Origin: an uncultured Pelagibacteraceae bacterium | Lineage (GTDB): Bacteria; Pseudomonadota; Alphaproteobacteria; Pelagibacterales; AG-422-B15 | DNA length: 64,000 nt | NCBI GenBank assembly: GCA_902617525.1 | Contig: CACMWW010000003.1 | Coordinates: forward strand, 62,001 to 126,000 | Direction of reading: 5' to 3' | Program-made: the position numbers and the translations under genes | The notes under the pieces: model-generated | Database searches by the model: none | What the model saw: only the letters and a program-made list of their open reading frames with translations | Told to the model about the DNA's origin: nothing | Shown here: positions 63,338 through 64,000 of the stretch, in pieces | How positions within the stretch are numbered: position 1 is the stretch's first letter | How the letters are laid out: each line of letters starts with the position of its first letter

Positions 63338-64000
63338 TTATAAAATACCTATAAATAGAGTTAGAGCAACTATCAATCCTAAGTATTGATTACTTTTAAA
63401 AATTCTTAAACATTCGCTTTTATTATCTACATCTAGTCTTTTTATTTGGTAAAACAAATGAGCAACAACAAAGATCAGTGAAATAAAAAAGTAGATATTC
63501 TGATCATGCAATAGTCCGAATAAAATCAAACACAATGCCATCAAACTATAGAAAATGATAATCCACTGCTTCGTATTATCACCAAACAAAATTGCAGTAG
63601 ATTTTATTCCGATATTTAAGTCATCCTCTCGATCCTGGTGTGCGTATATTGTGTCATAGCCCAAAGTCCAAAAAATACCAGCAAGATACAATAACATAAT
63701 TTGAGTATTTAATTGATTTTCAACAGTGGCATATCCGATCAAACAGCCAATATTGAATGTGATTCCTAAGAAAAGCTGCGGCCAATGTGTTATTCTTTTC
63801 ATTAAAGGATAAAAAATAAACAATACAAAAGAAATTAAACCAATAATAATGGCGAGCAAATTTAGAGATAGCAATATGGTGAGACCAATTAAATTAAGTA
63901 TTGAAAAAATTATGAAAGCTTCAAAAGAAGAAATTGTACCACTAGCGAGTGGTCTTTTAGATGTTCTTGATACATGTTTGTCTAGATCTTTATCAAAATA
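63338..64000 (-). CDS. ubiA: UbiA-type prenyltransferase, cut by window edge
   Basis: The track shows only 178 residues from an internal ATG at 63874, but the frame is open to base 64000, giving 220 visible residues. The added part contains FDKDLDKHV and RTSKRPLASG, the Asp-rich first-half motif of 4-hydroxybenzoate polyprenyltransferase. GYDTIYAHQDREDD in the second half is the other Asp-rich motif. Several TM helices follow. It prenylates 4-hydroxybenzoate for ubiquinone. The N-terminus (about 70 residues) lies outside the window. Confidence 0.9.
   Translation of the reverse strand, partial: YFDKDLDKHVSRTSKRPLASGTISSFEAFIIFSILNLIGLTILLSLNLLAIIIGLISFVLFIFYPLMKRITHWPQLFLGITFNIGCLIGYATVENQLNTQIMLLYLAGIFWTLGYDTIYAHQDREDDLNIGIKSTAILFGDNTKQWIIIFYSLMALCLILFGLLHDQNIYFFISLIFVVAHLFYQIKRLDVDNKSECLRIFKSNQYLGLIVALTLFIGIL

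Overview
The window looks like a piece of the chromosome of an AT-rich, streamlined marine alphaproteobacterium. This is inference from gene content, not a database match. Clues are: a short HisG paired with HisZ; an alphaproteobacterial-type HisRS next to a tRNA-His that lacks the encoded G-1 and C73; a UPF0262 gene between murA and hisD; DUF2093 behind xseA; a DUF3035 (BamF-like) lipoprotein; a TIGR01459-type HAD protein; very short intergenic gaps; and many overlapping start and stop codons. I see no insertion sequence, prophage or CRISPR array.

Layout. 1-9533: the 3' part of a giant VCBS-repeat surface protein gene, open at the left edge, followed without real gaps by three genes that each carry a HlyD-like lipoyl module: a periplasmic adaptor, a GAF-HlyD fusion and an M50 site-2-protease-HlyD fusion. 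I read this as a secretion/processing cassette for the giant protein and as the best candidate here for an under-described system. 9534-9607: a tRNA-Thr(GGU)-like gene with perfect stems but aberrant D and T loops. 9618-13701: a YadGH-like ABC exporter, a small one-TM ORF, an aldehyde dehydrogenase and an anchored cytochrome c. 13708-20580: a zinc-acquisition island holding a Zrg-like system (DUF3299, FtsX-type permease, LolD-type ATPase, ZrgA), Zur, ZnuB, ZnuC, divergent ZnuA and DUF1826, with two near-perfect Zur-type palindromes. 20582-26669: carbonic anhydrase, DUF3604, and a Rieske oxygenase / M20 hydrolase / ectoine-hydrolase-like M24 trio.

26755-31724: a housekeeping run (two tiny basic proteins, dcd, murA, UPF0262, hisD, infA, maf and an unknown). 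31794-31951: tRNA-Phe and tRNA-His. 31936-33126: an MFS transporter whose 3' end overlaps tRNA-His on the opposite strand. 33221-36599: hisS-hisZ-hisG, preceded by an 11-codon ORF with His codons that looks like an attenuator leader, and closed by a strong bidirectional terminator. 36623-39513: groESL and an SDR. 39578-47366: HAD, ribF, ileS, lspA, BamF-like lipoprotein, a short SbmA/BacA-like transporter and a compact glucose-6-phosphate isomerase. 47358-54059: rRNA modification genes, tadA, an acyl-CoA dehydrogenase, a PLP enzyme, an APH-like kinase and purD. 54112-56405: xseA, DUF2093 and an M23 hydrolase. 56413-61938: lipid A/Kdo genes (msbA, DUF374, waaA, lpxK, lpxL-like). 62004-64000: pmbA and ubiA, the latter cut by the right edge.

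The only gene-poor stretch above 300 bases, 11303-11710, holds a 59-codon ORF and a long hairpin. All functions are read from sequence motifs; no search was run.
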